Assembly (NCBI RefSeq): GCF_037126465.1
Contig: NC_088202.1
Span: 131,082,123-131,146,122, forward strand
Direction of reading: 5' to 3'
Length of the DNA stretch: 64,000 bases
Source of the DNA: Ornithodoros turicata
Taxonomy: Eukaryota; Arthropoda; Arachnida; Ixodida; Argasidae
Below, piece after piece: positions 11,471 to 21,334 of this stretch (position 1 is its first letter; every line of letters starts with the position of its first letter). The notes under the pieces were generated by a model. That model saw nothing but the letters and a program-made list of their open reading frames with translations, ran no database searches and was not told where the DNA came from. The position numbers were made by a program, and so were the translations under genes.

Positions 11471-13546
11471 ATGGTAGACGATGGTTCCCCCGTAAGCACT
11501 TCCCCCGTGAGCACTTCCCCCACCAGAAGATCCGATTCAGAAGAGGCACCACGCAGACTACCTTTATGGTACGTGATTTTCGTGCTCTTCTTGACAGTAG
11601 CTGTGACACTCACATATGTCTGCGTCCCGTACGTCGTCTGGCGTCGTCTCCACGATTGCGATGGACCCTCCTGTCTGTCCTTGAAGCGCGACCTACGGAT
11701 TTCCATCAACCTATCAGCGGATCCCTGCTACAACTTCTACGACTACGTCTGCGGTGGGTGGCCCACGGCAGCAAAAAGTTTCTCGACGCCCGTTGACAAG
11801 TACGAGAGCTACATCTCCGACACTGTTCTCAAGACTCTGATTCTCAAATCCGGCGTCAGGCTTGGCGACAAACAACGTGACTCCCGCGCGAAGGCAGCAC
11901 GTTTCCTGTTAAAGTGTGGAGGACAAACAGACCAGGAGGATGACCTCCGCTCTTTCTTGCGCAGCGTCAACCTCAATTGGCCGGACAGATCTGTCGCGTC
12001 ACGTCTTGATGCCATTGACACCATGGTGGGTGCGTCTCTGGACTACAGCGTATCAGCCATCTGGTCCTTCTTTATAGGCAGGCATCCAGTGAACGCCGAT
12101 GCTAATGTTCTCTACTTCACGCTCGATGCTAAATTCCAGCAGTGGATAACCCATCTGGAGGTGTTAAGTAAGAGCAAAAACAGCTACCGCTATATTCGAC
12201 GGTGCGCGGAGACGATTGGTGGAAAAGGACGGTCGTACGAGCGTATGATATCCGACGTATTCGCCATCCACGAGAACATCAAAATGGATTTAGGCCTGCA
12301 CGTAAGCGTGTACGAGCCCAAGTATATGAACTTGTCGGATGCCGACATGCGCATCGCTCTGAACCGTCACTTGCCGGACAGTTCACAGATGTGGCCCAGC
12401 GATGAGATCGTCATTTTTCAACCATTCATGTGGAGAAAGTTTGACAAGAATTATCTCAAGAATTCCGATGCCGTTTCGACCTTTAAACTTTACATCGGTG
12501 CCTACCTGGTTTGGTACCTGTCACCTTTCACTTCGACCTACCTCACGGACAGTTTAATGGACGACATGAACGTGCCGTACAATTCTCAAAAGTTCGTCAA
12601 TTTTCGTTGCATCGAAGCGATTATGGGACTCATGCCCCTGGCCCTATGGAAGAGTGACATCGACTACGTCAGTAAACCGCAAGAAATTTTCGAAGTGTTC
12701 GACGAGATCAAGGACTACGTCATCGAGTTCATCCGTCCCGTTAGCCCTTCGGCCGCGACTTATGTTGAAAGCCTGTTGTCATCCCTCTCAATCAACGCGT
12801 ACAACTTGAGCATACCGTGGGAGAACATCGACAAGGCTTATTATTTCATACCGAATCTGCAGGGCACCTTTTTTACGATGTACCTCTTGGTCGCAAAGTC
12901 CAACGCCAACGCTTTCAAGACTTCCATAAAACAGCCCAAGCAGCGTATCGTGCACATGCCGGGTATAGCATCCGTGGAACTGTACAGGTTGCTGGTCGCC
13001 CGCGAGATCCCTGCGTTGTTGCACATAATAGTTCCGCCTCTTTTTTCAGCGTCCGACCCGCTTCAGGTGAAAATGGCAACCTTCGGTGCTCACGTGGGGC
13101 GCCTTATAATACAACTCATTGCGTACGTGTACTGGATAGATGGAAACTTTCACAAGCGTAACATGACGCAGATGAAACAGTCCGAACTTCCAGCTTCGCT
13201 TTACAGCAGGTTCAACAACTACGCCATGAAAGTGACCGAACAGCTCGACGAAGTGAACTTACGACCTGAAGAGATCATCTTCGTGGCCTACAAGTCTGTC
13301 GGCATGAGAGTGGCCTACAGAGCCCTACAGAAGGCGGGATTCACTCAAGGGTATTCCCTGGGCGTTCCTGCCAATCAACTTTTCTACATCGTGTCATGCT
13401 TTGTGAATTGCCGAACCCCCGATCCGGGTATTTTGGAAACGAAGTCGTGCAACCTGTTTGTGCCGCAGCTTCCCGGCTTCGCGGATTCGTTCAGTTGCTC
13501 ACCTGGACAGCCCATGTACAATGAGATGAGCTACCAATTCTTTTGA
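11471..13546 (+). CDS. Neprilysin-like M13 family protein, catalytically inactive (pseudo-peptidase)
   Basis: Uninterrupted 691-codon ORF without introns. M13 enzymes (neprilysin, ECE) are type II membrane zinc endopeptidases that trim extracellular peptides. Residues 1-30 form a short Ser/Thr/Pro-rich cytoplasmic tail, 31-57 a hydrophobic anchor (PLWYVIFVLFLTVAVTLTYV onward), and the rest an ectodomain. C63, C68 and the PCYNFYDYVCGGW block (85-97) match the conserved M13 N-terminal cysteine framework. The C-terminal half keeps QLFYIVSCFVNC and an LPGFADSFSC tail like the family's QLFF...VWC and F.EAF.C. The zinc motif HExxH aligns with GRLIIQ, the second motif ExxxD with FVAYK, and the usual substrate-binding Arg near the C-terminus is missing. 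Length is close to the family norm (about 700-770). The start was chosen for its A at -3 and G at +4 and because it places the tail before the anchor. Likely role (inference): non-proteolytic binding or decoy at the cell surface. An M13 fold is near certain; lack of activity is inferred. Confidence 0.9.
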   Translation: MVDDGSPVSTSPVSTSPTRRSDSEEAPRRLPLWYVIFVLFLTVAVTLTYVCVPYVVWRRLHDCDGPSCLSLKRDLRISINLSADPCYNFYDYVCGGWPTAAKSFSTPVDKYESYISDTVLKTLILKSGVRLGDKQRDSRAKAARFLLKCGGQTDQEDDLRSFLRSVNLNWPDRSVASRLDAIDTMVGASLDYSVSAIWSFFIGRHPVNADANVLYFTLDAKFQQWITHLEVLSKSKNSYRYIRRCAETIGGKGRSYERMISDVFAIHENIKMDLGLHVSVYEPKYMNLSDADMRIALNRHLPDSSQMWPSDEIVIFQPFMWRKFDKNYLKNSDAVSTFKLYIGAYLVWYLSPFTSTYLTDSLMDDMNVPYNSQKFVNFRCIEAIMGLMPLALWKSDIDYVSKPQEIFEVFDEIKDYVIEFIRPVSPSAATYVESLLSSLSINAYNLSIPWENIDKAYYFIPNLQGTFFTMYLLVAKSNANAFKTSIKQPKQRIVHMPGIASVELYRLLVAREIPALLHIIVPPLFSASDPLQVKMATFGAHVGRLIIQLIAYVYWIDGNFHKRNMTQMKQSELPASLYSRFNNYAMKVTEQLDEVNLRPEEIIFVAYKSVGMRVAYRALQKAGFTQGYSLGVPANQLFYIVSCFVNCRTPDPGILETKSCNLFVPQLPGFADSFSCSPGQPMYNEMSYQFF

Positions 13547-13830
13547 AGCTTATTTTCCTGGAACGCACTTGATATTCGCCTACGTATCCTTGAGCTTTAA
13601 TAGTTGATATGTTATGCGTTATTTGCATGCGCATTTGAGTGATTATGTGGTTAAGATTTGTATCAACAAGGATGCATTACCCTGACTGCCTGTTTTGTGT
13701 TGTTCGCGCGATGTTCGCTTGCGATAACGACAAGAGAGCCAGAGGGGCGTTACTGACCGAAACTGTTTTGAATGACACAAAATGCAGCTACGCAACACCC
13801 GTTGCCCTGAATTTAATATGTTATTATATA

Positions 13831-14538
13831 CAGGTTGTTCAATTCCTAAAAGTAGGGTTTACTTCAAAAAATTGACTACTTGGAAAGTTGGAATACACTT
13901 GATCGGATCCACTTTGCATTCGTGTCAACTGTTAACACACTATCCCAATCAAAATCACGAGGTTTTTCACAAGACTTCTATAATACCCTCCCACCTGTGC
14001 AAGAAGAAAACAAACCACGCCGCAATCACACCTTTGGGCCATATCATTCCATTTAATTTGTATTACCTTAAGCACCCCTTGCGGGGTAAAACTATCATTG
14101 TGTCTGTCACAACGTGTTTGTCGTCAGTCGCCAGCCACTGATAAGGATGGGGCGCGTGACAAGGCCTTTGATCCGAATAAAACTGTGTTGCTCTTTGCTT
14201 TTCGCCTGAATAAAGGCAGTTCCGCAAACGCAATTTTCACCAAGCATGCTCCACCTAGTGACGGATTTTAGGCTGTAAAATTTCCGGTTCTGACTGGAAT
14301 AGTGTGTTACGGGCTTACTGCCATAGGCTTCCGAATTCACAAATAAAAATGCTACCTTTTCTTGGCTAATGTGCAAGTTCACTTAACAAAAATAGGTTAA
14401 TTAATGCGTGACACGAATGCGAACAGACTCAATCTGTGACAAAGGTATGTATTAGTGTGTTCCAAGTAGTTTCATAATTTCATGAAATTAAGCATATTAT
14501 TAGGAATTTAAGGACATATCCTCTCGTGGAGCACTCTG
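13831..14538. mobile_element. Possible mariner-type MITE
   Basis: TA followed by CAGGTTGTTCAATT at the left and, as reverse complement, TA then CAGAGTGCTCCACG at the right: about 10 of 14 terminal bases agree. The CAGGGTGTTCCA-type terminus is common in mariner MITEs. It contains a putative poly(A) signal region (14173, 14206, 14342) that may or may not serve the M13 gene. Confidence 0.35.
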
Positions 14539-14629
14539 TATCTACACTTCAAAAGGGTTCAGATTAAGTAATACACAATAATATATATATATATACAAGA
14601 ATATGTGTAGACATCATATGTGTACACAC

Positions 14630-16145
14630 ACATATATATTCCACAGCTTTTAACCACGTTTCCCAGAGAGCGATGACAGGTTCAGGGGACAGCGGCAGAT
14701 TCGATATGCTCTCTGTAGAGCTGACACCGAAACGGGGCTTTCAAGAATACTTTCTTTACGGACGATATGTTGGAGGTCATTGCAGCAAATGTACGAACTA
14801 CTTCTGCCACTCTGTTGAGCGCGTGCGCCAAGCAAGTAATATGAATAATGTTTTCGTAAAGCACCGGCGGGCTCATGCGGTCCAGTTACCGTTCGCTTCC
14901 GGAGAAAGTTGGCCGCACCGTCGCAAAATTCTTTACTTCGCTTTGCTTTCCTCCCGCGCTTTAAGGAAGTAATGTAATCGGCGCCAGCTTGGAAGACATG
15001 CTAGCAAACCACAAAGCCATTATTTTCATTCGCAGGGATCTAGGAAACTGCAGTAAGCTTGTCAAATTTGTTGACTGCAATCAGTTCCCCAACCGTTACT
15101 GTAGGGAATGACACCATTTTGGCCCAAATATCGCGGGCGGGGGTGTCGAGAGAAGCGATCTTGTTGCGTCTCCCATAGACTCCCATGTATTGAAAATTTG
15201 ACAAACTTTAATTCGCCAAAAAATCAGTGGATCGCATCAGGCCTTCAAAAATACGTCATTCCCTCGATAAACTCAAGGTGAACACGCCTGTACCTGTTTC
15301 GTGTGGAAATTTAGCGAGGTTCTATGAGAACCCTGCGAACAAAAATTCCCCGTAGACTTCTTAAGAAGTGAGTCTGCCTTAAGGGGCCTCCTGTTTTTAG
15401 AGTGTATACGCTGCTGCGTCCGTCAAAAGTAGACGGAAATTATTGCCGTTTCCACTTGGTCAGAGCATCCGCCATGCGTCGTCGACAAACTTTGCAACTG
15501 TCGAATGGTTCACTTTCTCTAGCACTTTGCAGGCTACGAGAGGGGGAGAGACACACCCATTGGTGGACAACCTTCTTATGATGATATTCGCCCCATCACG
15601 TCCGCAGACGTCGGTGGTTTCATCAAGAGCAACCCAATAGGGGTCCTCATCGATTTCGATTCCCACGCTGCTGAGCACGGATTCGTACAGCGACGGCGGA
15701 TAACCTTTCCTCAGAGTGGACTCGTTAGGAATGTTGCTTTTCATGTACATACCTCTCTAGGAACTTGCGCAAGGTTTCGTTCTCCAGTTTCTTCCATTGG
15801 CTGCAACTAGGGGCCTTGGACAAGTCATTCGCGAATTCGTCAAATTTTGCACCGGATGTTCAAGGCTGAGTTAGGAGTTGCTGCTCCAGCCCGGACTGAA
15901 CTTCCTTTCCGTTGAGATGCGTTTGGGACACAGAGGTTGTTGCAACTGAAACTTCTGTGTGCATAGATTCTGCGTGCACACTGCGTAAATCAATAATTCG
16001 AACAACTAAATATTTCACTGCAAAAGAGAGAAACCGAAAGAAAGTTCATCTAACCTCTTTGGTGCAAGCGGTACAGAACACAATCTTGTCATCTGTGATG
16101 TACGCTTCATCTATTGTCGTCACTTTCCGAAGCATTCTATAGCTA
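14630..16145 (-). pseudogene. hAT-like (DUF659-type) transposase pseudogene
   Basis: Read on the minus strand from about 16145. First come TDDKIVFCTACTKEV (a BED-finger-like start) and a possible short intron (GAG/gttaga to cttttgcag). Next is FANDLSKAPSCSQWKKLENE then ETLRKFLERYVHEKQHS, and after a frame change an ORF (15460-15750) with NESTLRKGYPPSLYESV and PYWVALDETTD. LLLTDAAAYTLKTGG follows near 15380-15430. About 500 nt of unrelated DNA interrupts it. Coding similarity resumes at 14882-14630 with YENIIHITCLAHALNRV, SSVKKVFLKAPFR and PLSPEPVIALWETWLKAV. This order matches the arthropod hAT-like transposases that carry DETTD and CLAHALxRV motifs. Several frameshifts and the internal insertion make it non-functional. 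I did not find its terminal repeats. Confidence 0.75.
14950..15390. mobile_element. Unassigned insertion inside the hAT-like pseudogene
   Basis: Roughly 440 nt with no similarity to the transposase separates its DAAAYTLKTGG part from its CLAHALNRV part. The boundaries are approximate. It contains TCTTAAGAAGT-like inverted sequence at its right side (about 15358-15372), typical of a MITE end, but I could not pair both ends. Confidence 0.4.
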
Positions 16146-16914
16146 CTGAGCTGTTCTCCTTCGACAATTTATAACAAAGCACACGGCTACTGCTTCTGCT
16201 ATACGCGCTACTGGTTACCCATTACACTGCCGTCACCCACTGGGTTGGCTAGGCGTCTATGGCGCGTGCGAAGCTCACGGAGTCCTCGCGCATGCGCCAG
16301 GGCGTTACCAGCGGTACCTCATACTTCATCTTTCGCCATGCACCCTTGCTTCACCAGAAGAACACCGAAACCAACCTCCCGTGGGCTGGACACTGCAAAA
16401 TGATCTATCATAAGACACTCTTCGCCTATGCGGACGTCCTGCCAGTTGAAACGTTAGTTCTATGGAAAAACATGCAACAAAAAATGTAACATGCAATGCT
16501 TTTGTATGACCCTAAAACATGGACGTATCATCAAAGTCATATACACTGTATGCCAAGGAAACAACAACAACATCAAAAAATGCAAACCACGCAGATCGGC
16601 GGTTGAGTTCAGGATGCTAGAAGGAAAACCTATATTGCAAGACAAGAGGGCGTATCTCTTCTCGAGAAATGAAATATTAATCGATTCCTGAGCATTTGGA
16701 GGCTTACGTGTTCGGGTTTGTCATGTAGCCATCCTCTGCTCGCTCTCGTTGTTTACTCTTTATTCTCTGCAGTTACCGCTGACCGTCAGTTGGCAGCAAG
16801 AGCGAGAGGCTGAGGATGGCGGTTGTCGATGGATGGCGATGGTGTTTTGCTAGGGTCAGGGTTAGGAAATCGGGAGCGCCCTCCGATTCCGATTCCGTAT
16901 TGCTGTCTGCCAAT
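16146..16914. other. No gene recognised
   Basis: Probably the 5' flank of the hAT-like pseudogene; its TIR was not found. Confidence 0.35.
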
Positions 16915-17020
16915 TAGATATCAGCAACGTGATGTCACCCATTCCAAAGCAATGTCGCTATTGGCTTATCATGTTTCCAGAAACGTTATCGTGAAACTTC
17001 TACGCTTTGCTAAACCTCTT
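16915..17020. repeat. Dispersed repeat shared with 59.26-59.37 kb
   Basis: AGATATCAGCAACGTGATGT CACCCA, TTATCATGTTTCCAGAAAC and GTGAAACTTCTACG match AGATATCAGAAACGTGATGT, TTATCATGTTTTCGGAAAC and GTGAAAGTTCTGCG. Confidence 0.6.
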
Positions 17021-17073
17021 GTTTTCCTCCGCATTGGAGAGGAGCCAATGTGGCAGCGTAATGTGGTATTGTA

Positions 17074-17749
17074 CAGGTCCCGACAAAAGTTTACGGAACA
17101 CACGAGCGGTGTATTTTCTCCTCGGTACGACACCCTAGCGGCAAGCGGAAGCTGGCGAATCAGGCCAGTTCACTGACTCAGAGGGGTGGACGACTGCGCT
17201 CTTAGCGACACACAGCGGGAGTTTCGGTATGATTACTGTTGTATGTGCCCGCAAAGCGACTTGGATTTTACTGTTGTGCTCGCCAACAACACGTGATTCA
17301 ACGATTGTTGAGACGGGAGCTCGCCGCTATCATCGTGATAACAAGGATGAATCATAGTGGCAACACTTTACAGTGTATTGCCTTTATTGGAAAGCCATGA
17401 TATGTAGACAAGAGAAAGAAAGGTATCTGGTAAACAGTCGCTTTATTATGGACGACGCGTGACGTGCTCATAAACAATTGACGCGGACATTGATAATTGA
17501 TTGATAGATAAACAACTGACGTGAGTCACGAGTTGTTGACGAGCACGACAGTTAAATCCAACTCACTTCGCGGGCACATACAACAGTAATCATACAGAAA
17601 CCCCCGCTGTGTGTCGCTAAGAGCGGAGTCGTCCACCCCTCTGAGGCAGTGAACTGGCCTGATTTCGCCAGCTTCCGCTTGCCGCTAGGGTGTCGTACCG
17701 AGGAGAAAATACACCGCTCGCGTGTTCTGTAAACTTTTGTCGGGACCTG
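17074..17749. mobile_element. Tc1-type non-autonomous element with ~230-bp TIRs
   Basis: Ends CAGGTCCCGACAAAAGTTTA on both strands with TA on each side (17072-17073, 17750-17751). The arms (about 17074-17300 and 17520-17749) are near-perfect inverted copies, including GTCGTACCG, CAGAGGGGTGGACGAC, TAAGAGC and GTGTGTCGC. The roughly 200-bp centre has no coding capacity. Confidence 0.82.
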
Positions 17750-17756
17750 TACTTGA

Positions 17757-18383
17757 CTACGAGCAGAGGAAGTGTTCATACGGGTCACGTATGCTGTTTC
17801 GAAGCTCTCCGCCCTGGCGATCGGAAGGCGTATGACCGGGTTCAACAATGTAATTAACGTCCGAAGTTTGGTGCAGGGAACGGTGAAGCCCTACATAGCG
17901 GCGTATAAACATTTCGCATTGGGTAGGAGTGTGGAACCGTACAGAGACCCAGACGACCGTGCCGGTAATGCTCGTCGTATATAGCGTAGTTTCACGTGCG
18001 GTAGTGGTAGTGGGATAGATGTTGTCACTCCTGGTACGACATGTAGCACCGGCGAAAGTAAGGTAGTGGTCGGCATCTTGTGCATATGGGGTCAGGGTGT
18101 CGGCGCAGTGGCCCTCGACAGTGAACGAGACGAAAGGGGATGAATCTCGCCGTACCGCCGAGTTATAGGGAAATATGACGAGCTCGTCCTGTGTTATATT
18201 CTTTTTTTTTCCTTTGCTCATTTTCGCAATGTACATGCCTGCGAGCTTATGATTGAATTGGTGAGTACGTTCATTGGTTTGACGATGATATTGAGAACAT
18301 TTAGACATGATTATCTGCAACTGCTTTTTGTTCTCTGTTTCGTTGCTTCCGAAAGGACAACGTGCTTTCTTTGAAAGACTCAC
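17757..18383 (-). CDS. Orphan 208-codon ORF, uncertain
   Basis: Not recognised. The most regular part is the C-terminal half: SSPFVSFTVEGHCADTLTPY, AQDADHYLTFAGATCRTRSD, then VVWVSVRFHTPTQCEMF. There is no signal peptide at the ORF's first Met; the first 60 residues look non-coding (Lys/Gln-rich, a poly-Lys from an A-rich tract). If real, a start or splice acceptor after the A-rich tract at 18,210 would be more likely. It stops 8 bases from the Tc1-type element. Secreted tick proteins with few cysteines are one possibility, but no motif supports it. Confidence 0.25.
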   Translation of the reverse strand: MSLSKKARCPFGSNETENKKQLQIIMSKCSQYHRQTNERTHQFNHKLAGMYIAKMSKGKKKNITQDELVIFPYNSAVRRDSSPFVSFTVEGHCADTLTPYAQDADHYLTFAGATCRTRSDNIYPTTTTARETTLYTTSITGTVVWVSVRFHTPTQCEMFIRRYVGLHRSLHQTSDVNYIVEPGHTPSDRQGGELRNSIRDPYEHFLCS

Positions 18384-19224
18384 CTAAAATTATCCGCCCA
18401 TATGGACACCTCTGTACTACATGGTCTGGTATGCGCACATTCTAATGGAGCTGGTGATAATACAAGCGACGGTACTGCTTGCCAACAGGTTACAGCGTGC
18501 ATTGAGTTGAGGGCCGTGGTATATTTGGTCTGCGGACTTTTCTACTCTAGTCTCATTAACCGGGCTTATTCATCAGTTGGCCCCTGCCCGTTTTTACGTC
18601 TCTTGGACATCTCTGGGTTGGGGTTGCGGACAGTCGTGCTAGTTGTGCTGTCGAGAGGAGAAAGGAGGTCACTTTTGTCTAAGCTAATCCAGCCACAGGC
18701 TCGGCAGCATTGGAGTCGGGACATCACTGACTGGTTTCGCGTGTATTCGGTGGATCCAAATTTGTCTTTTTCAGTTCCAAACCGCGTTTACCAGGCTACT
18801 TCACGTCCCTCCTTCACAGACTTCGTCTCAATGTAGCGTCCACTCCACAATTCAAGTACTGGACCGGATACTGTGATATCAGCCTTTGCTTGAAATGTAG
18901 CGTTGTGGCGAACATTGCACTTTGTCGGTACTGACATCTTCATATATTTCTTTTTCCAATTAATCAGTATGAATCGTGATTTGTATTTGTGAATTTTATT
19001 GTCACATAGAATTAAAATACACATGGACATTTATATACAGGTCGAGGACCCAGGGGGACAGGACTACCCTATAAAGTGTCATCCATAATGCAGACATAAG
19101 ACCACAAACAGTGCACCCGCAGATTAATAAATCCATATCACATACGTGAGCATTAAGTCGGAACTGAATTATAAATATGATGAAGTACACACAGATTATT
19201 TTTAGATTAGAAAGTGATGTATGT
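18384..19224. other. No gene recognised
   Basis: Short frames only. The right part may be 3'UTR of the minus-strand LINE. Confidence 0.35.
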
Positions 19225-20960
19225 AGTGGTTGCTAGGTATCCAACAGATGGGTTCTAGTTCGAGCTTTACAGGCCCTAGGGTTTACAATGATTCTTATTT
19301 CAGGCAACAATCGATTCCATTGGCTCACGCTGCGGAAAAGAGATGAATATTTACCATAATTGGTTCTTACTGTTGGAAGATTGAATAGACCGACCGCTAC
19401 TGCCCCGCTATGACGTAACTCAGCATTTCTGACACTAGAGAGCGTGTAATGAGCGAGCAATGGTTAGTATATCATGTGAGATTACTTGGTGAACATTTAG
19501 TATTCTAAGACTATTCAACACGGAAGTTACAGGAAACAGATATGGTAGTCTAAATAAGATTTTTATGGCACGATATTGCAAAACCTGTAAGGCACGAATA
19601 TGTGTCAGGTAAGAAAGGTCCCAGACAGGAGCACAATACGTGAAGTGTGAATGAACAAAAGCAAAATACGAATTGAGAAGTACTGATCGGGGAAAATATT
19701 GTGGTGTTCTAGCAAGTACGCTGATACAATAAGAATTTTTTTTTAGATCAGCCTTACATGTAGGCTAAAAGCGCAGGTGCTCATCAGGCACAACGCCAAG
19801 GAATTTGGCCTCGTTAGTATAGCTAAGTGGGGCACCGAACTGGGAAAGTTGCGTCAAAGAAGCTACGTTACGTTGAGGAGAATGAAATGACAGACAAACA
19901 ATTTTGTCGGAATTTAGTTTTAAGCAATTATTAAGACACCATTTATTTAGGATGTCCAGATCAATCTGGAACTTTCCAATTAACTCTTGGGTATTTTGTC
20001 CTGTGATATAAATAGGGCAGTATCGTCCGCCTATAAGGAAACATTGGAATAAAGTATATGGTTTGGGAGGTCATTTATATACGTTAAGAAAAGAAGCGGG
20101 CCCAGGATGGAACCCTGTGGTACACCAACATTAAGGACGGAAGATGAGAACACACCATTAAATTTAACCCCCTGTATACGGTCATTCAAATAACTACATA
20201 GGAGGTTGTAAGGTCCACATATTCCACAATTAGCTAACTTATACAAGAGAATATATATATGGTTTATGGTGGATTACACAACCGAAAGCTTTGGATAGGT
20301 CGACGAAAACAGATAAAGCCACACTGCCGAGTCAATGGATTGCTGAATACGTTCTACAAAATTTATAAGTGCAGTCGCAGTAAACCGCTACGAAATCCAT
20401 ATTGCTGAGGGCATAATATGTTGAATAATTGTAGATAATTCATTACGCGATCATGAATTAACCTTCCAAAAACTTTACTAACCGCAGGTGACGTAGAGAC
20501 TGCCCTATAGCTGTTTTATAGAGGAGACGTTCCCTTTTTTTATAAATAGGTACCACAACAGCCTTTTTCAGCGCTGAGGGAAATGTACCTTGTTGGAAAG
20601 CAATATTGTCAATGTGCGACAAGACAGGGGAGATAAATGTTTTGACAAGTTTAAGATGCGACACAGTTATGTTGTCGTATCCTACAGACGTGAGGCGCAG
20701 CGATGAGATCCCAAGCAGCATAATGTACTGAAAGTCGAGTGCAATAGGGGTGGACCGTATGTGTTTTATCAATGTTCCTTAGTTTCAAGAGCCTGTTCAA
20801 GGTCTTCCACCTACCCGTCTACCCCTATTGCACTCGACTTTCAGTACATTGTGCTGCTCGGGATGATACGCAAAACTTCGGAAGAGCAAGTAGGACGTAA
20901 ACAAAAAGATGGAGATGACCGTGGCAAGGCGGAAGTAGACCGTGACAACAACAACAATCA
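19225..20960 (-). pseudogene. CR1/Jockey-like LINE reverse transcriptase remnant
   Basis: Read on the minus strand. EVLRIISSLRLTSVG is split by a 153-bp MITE at 20710-20862; across the 2-bp duplication the frame resumes exactly. Then come SHLKLVKTFISPVL and GTFPSALKKAVVVPIYKK, YLNDRIQGVKFNG, and GVPQGSILGPLLFLTYINDL (RT block B). ADDTALFISQDK (catalytic Asp-Asp, 20022-20030) follows one frameshift later. Further down are APVWDLSYLTHIRALQVLQY and the C-terminal RTNYGKYSSLFRSVSQWNRL (19233-19460). Multiple frameshifts and stops show it is dead. The 5' part and endonuclease domain are not seen. Confidence 0.85.
20710..20862. mobile_element. MITE with CCC-AAGCAGCAT termini (153 bp)
   Basis: Terminal repeats CCCAAGCAGCATAATGTACT and (reverse complement) CCCGAGCAGCACAATGTACT, about 45 bp long, flanked by AT on both sides (20708-20709, 20863-20864). 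It interrupts the LINE reverse transcriptase; removing it with one AT copy restores the LINE frame, which fixes the element ends exactly. Confidence 0.88.
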
Positions 20961-20969
20961 AATTATGAA

Positions 20970-21177
20970 TAGGGTTTCTCGTTTTCGGCGATTAAATTTT
21001 TTTCCGGAGTGTTACGAGGCTGGTTGAAGTTGGGTGACAAAGAGAAAGCATCCTGTTGTGTCACGGCGTTATAAGCCAATTCAAATTTGCATCACTGTAA
21101 TATGGCTTCGCGCTCATTTTTTTCCCCGCGTTTCGTGAGGTTTAAAAACTTATAACCGCCGAAAACGAGGAACCCTA
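20970..21177. mobile_element. hAT-type MITE (TAGGGTTTCTCG), 208 bp
   Basis: Left TAGGGTTTCTCGTTTTCGGC, right (reverse complement) TAGGGTTCCTCGTTTTCGGC. Flanks ATTATGAA (20962-20969) and ACTATGAA (21178-21185) agree in 7 of 8 positions, the length expected for hAT. Confidence 0.8.
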
Positions 21178-21334
21178 ACTATGAATGATGATGTGATAGG
21201 GCGTTTCCTCGCTTAAGCAGCGGGACACTAACCCAGAGCGTGTGGGTTGATATGATTTGATGAGTGAGGATGGCACACCCTCGAAAGTGGTGGTGGTAGT
21301 GATGGAACGCCCACGAAGGTATCCGGGCAACGGC

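Noticed and set aside
11809..13161. Overlapping ORFs on both strands within the M13 gene
   Set aside because: Shadows of the 691-codon frame, with no motifs of their own.
14581..14640. Promoter TATA region
   Set aside because: It is an (AT)n microsatellite (14581-14595) within a repeat-rich region, with no gene downstream in either direction.
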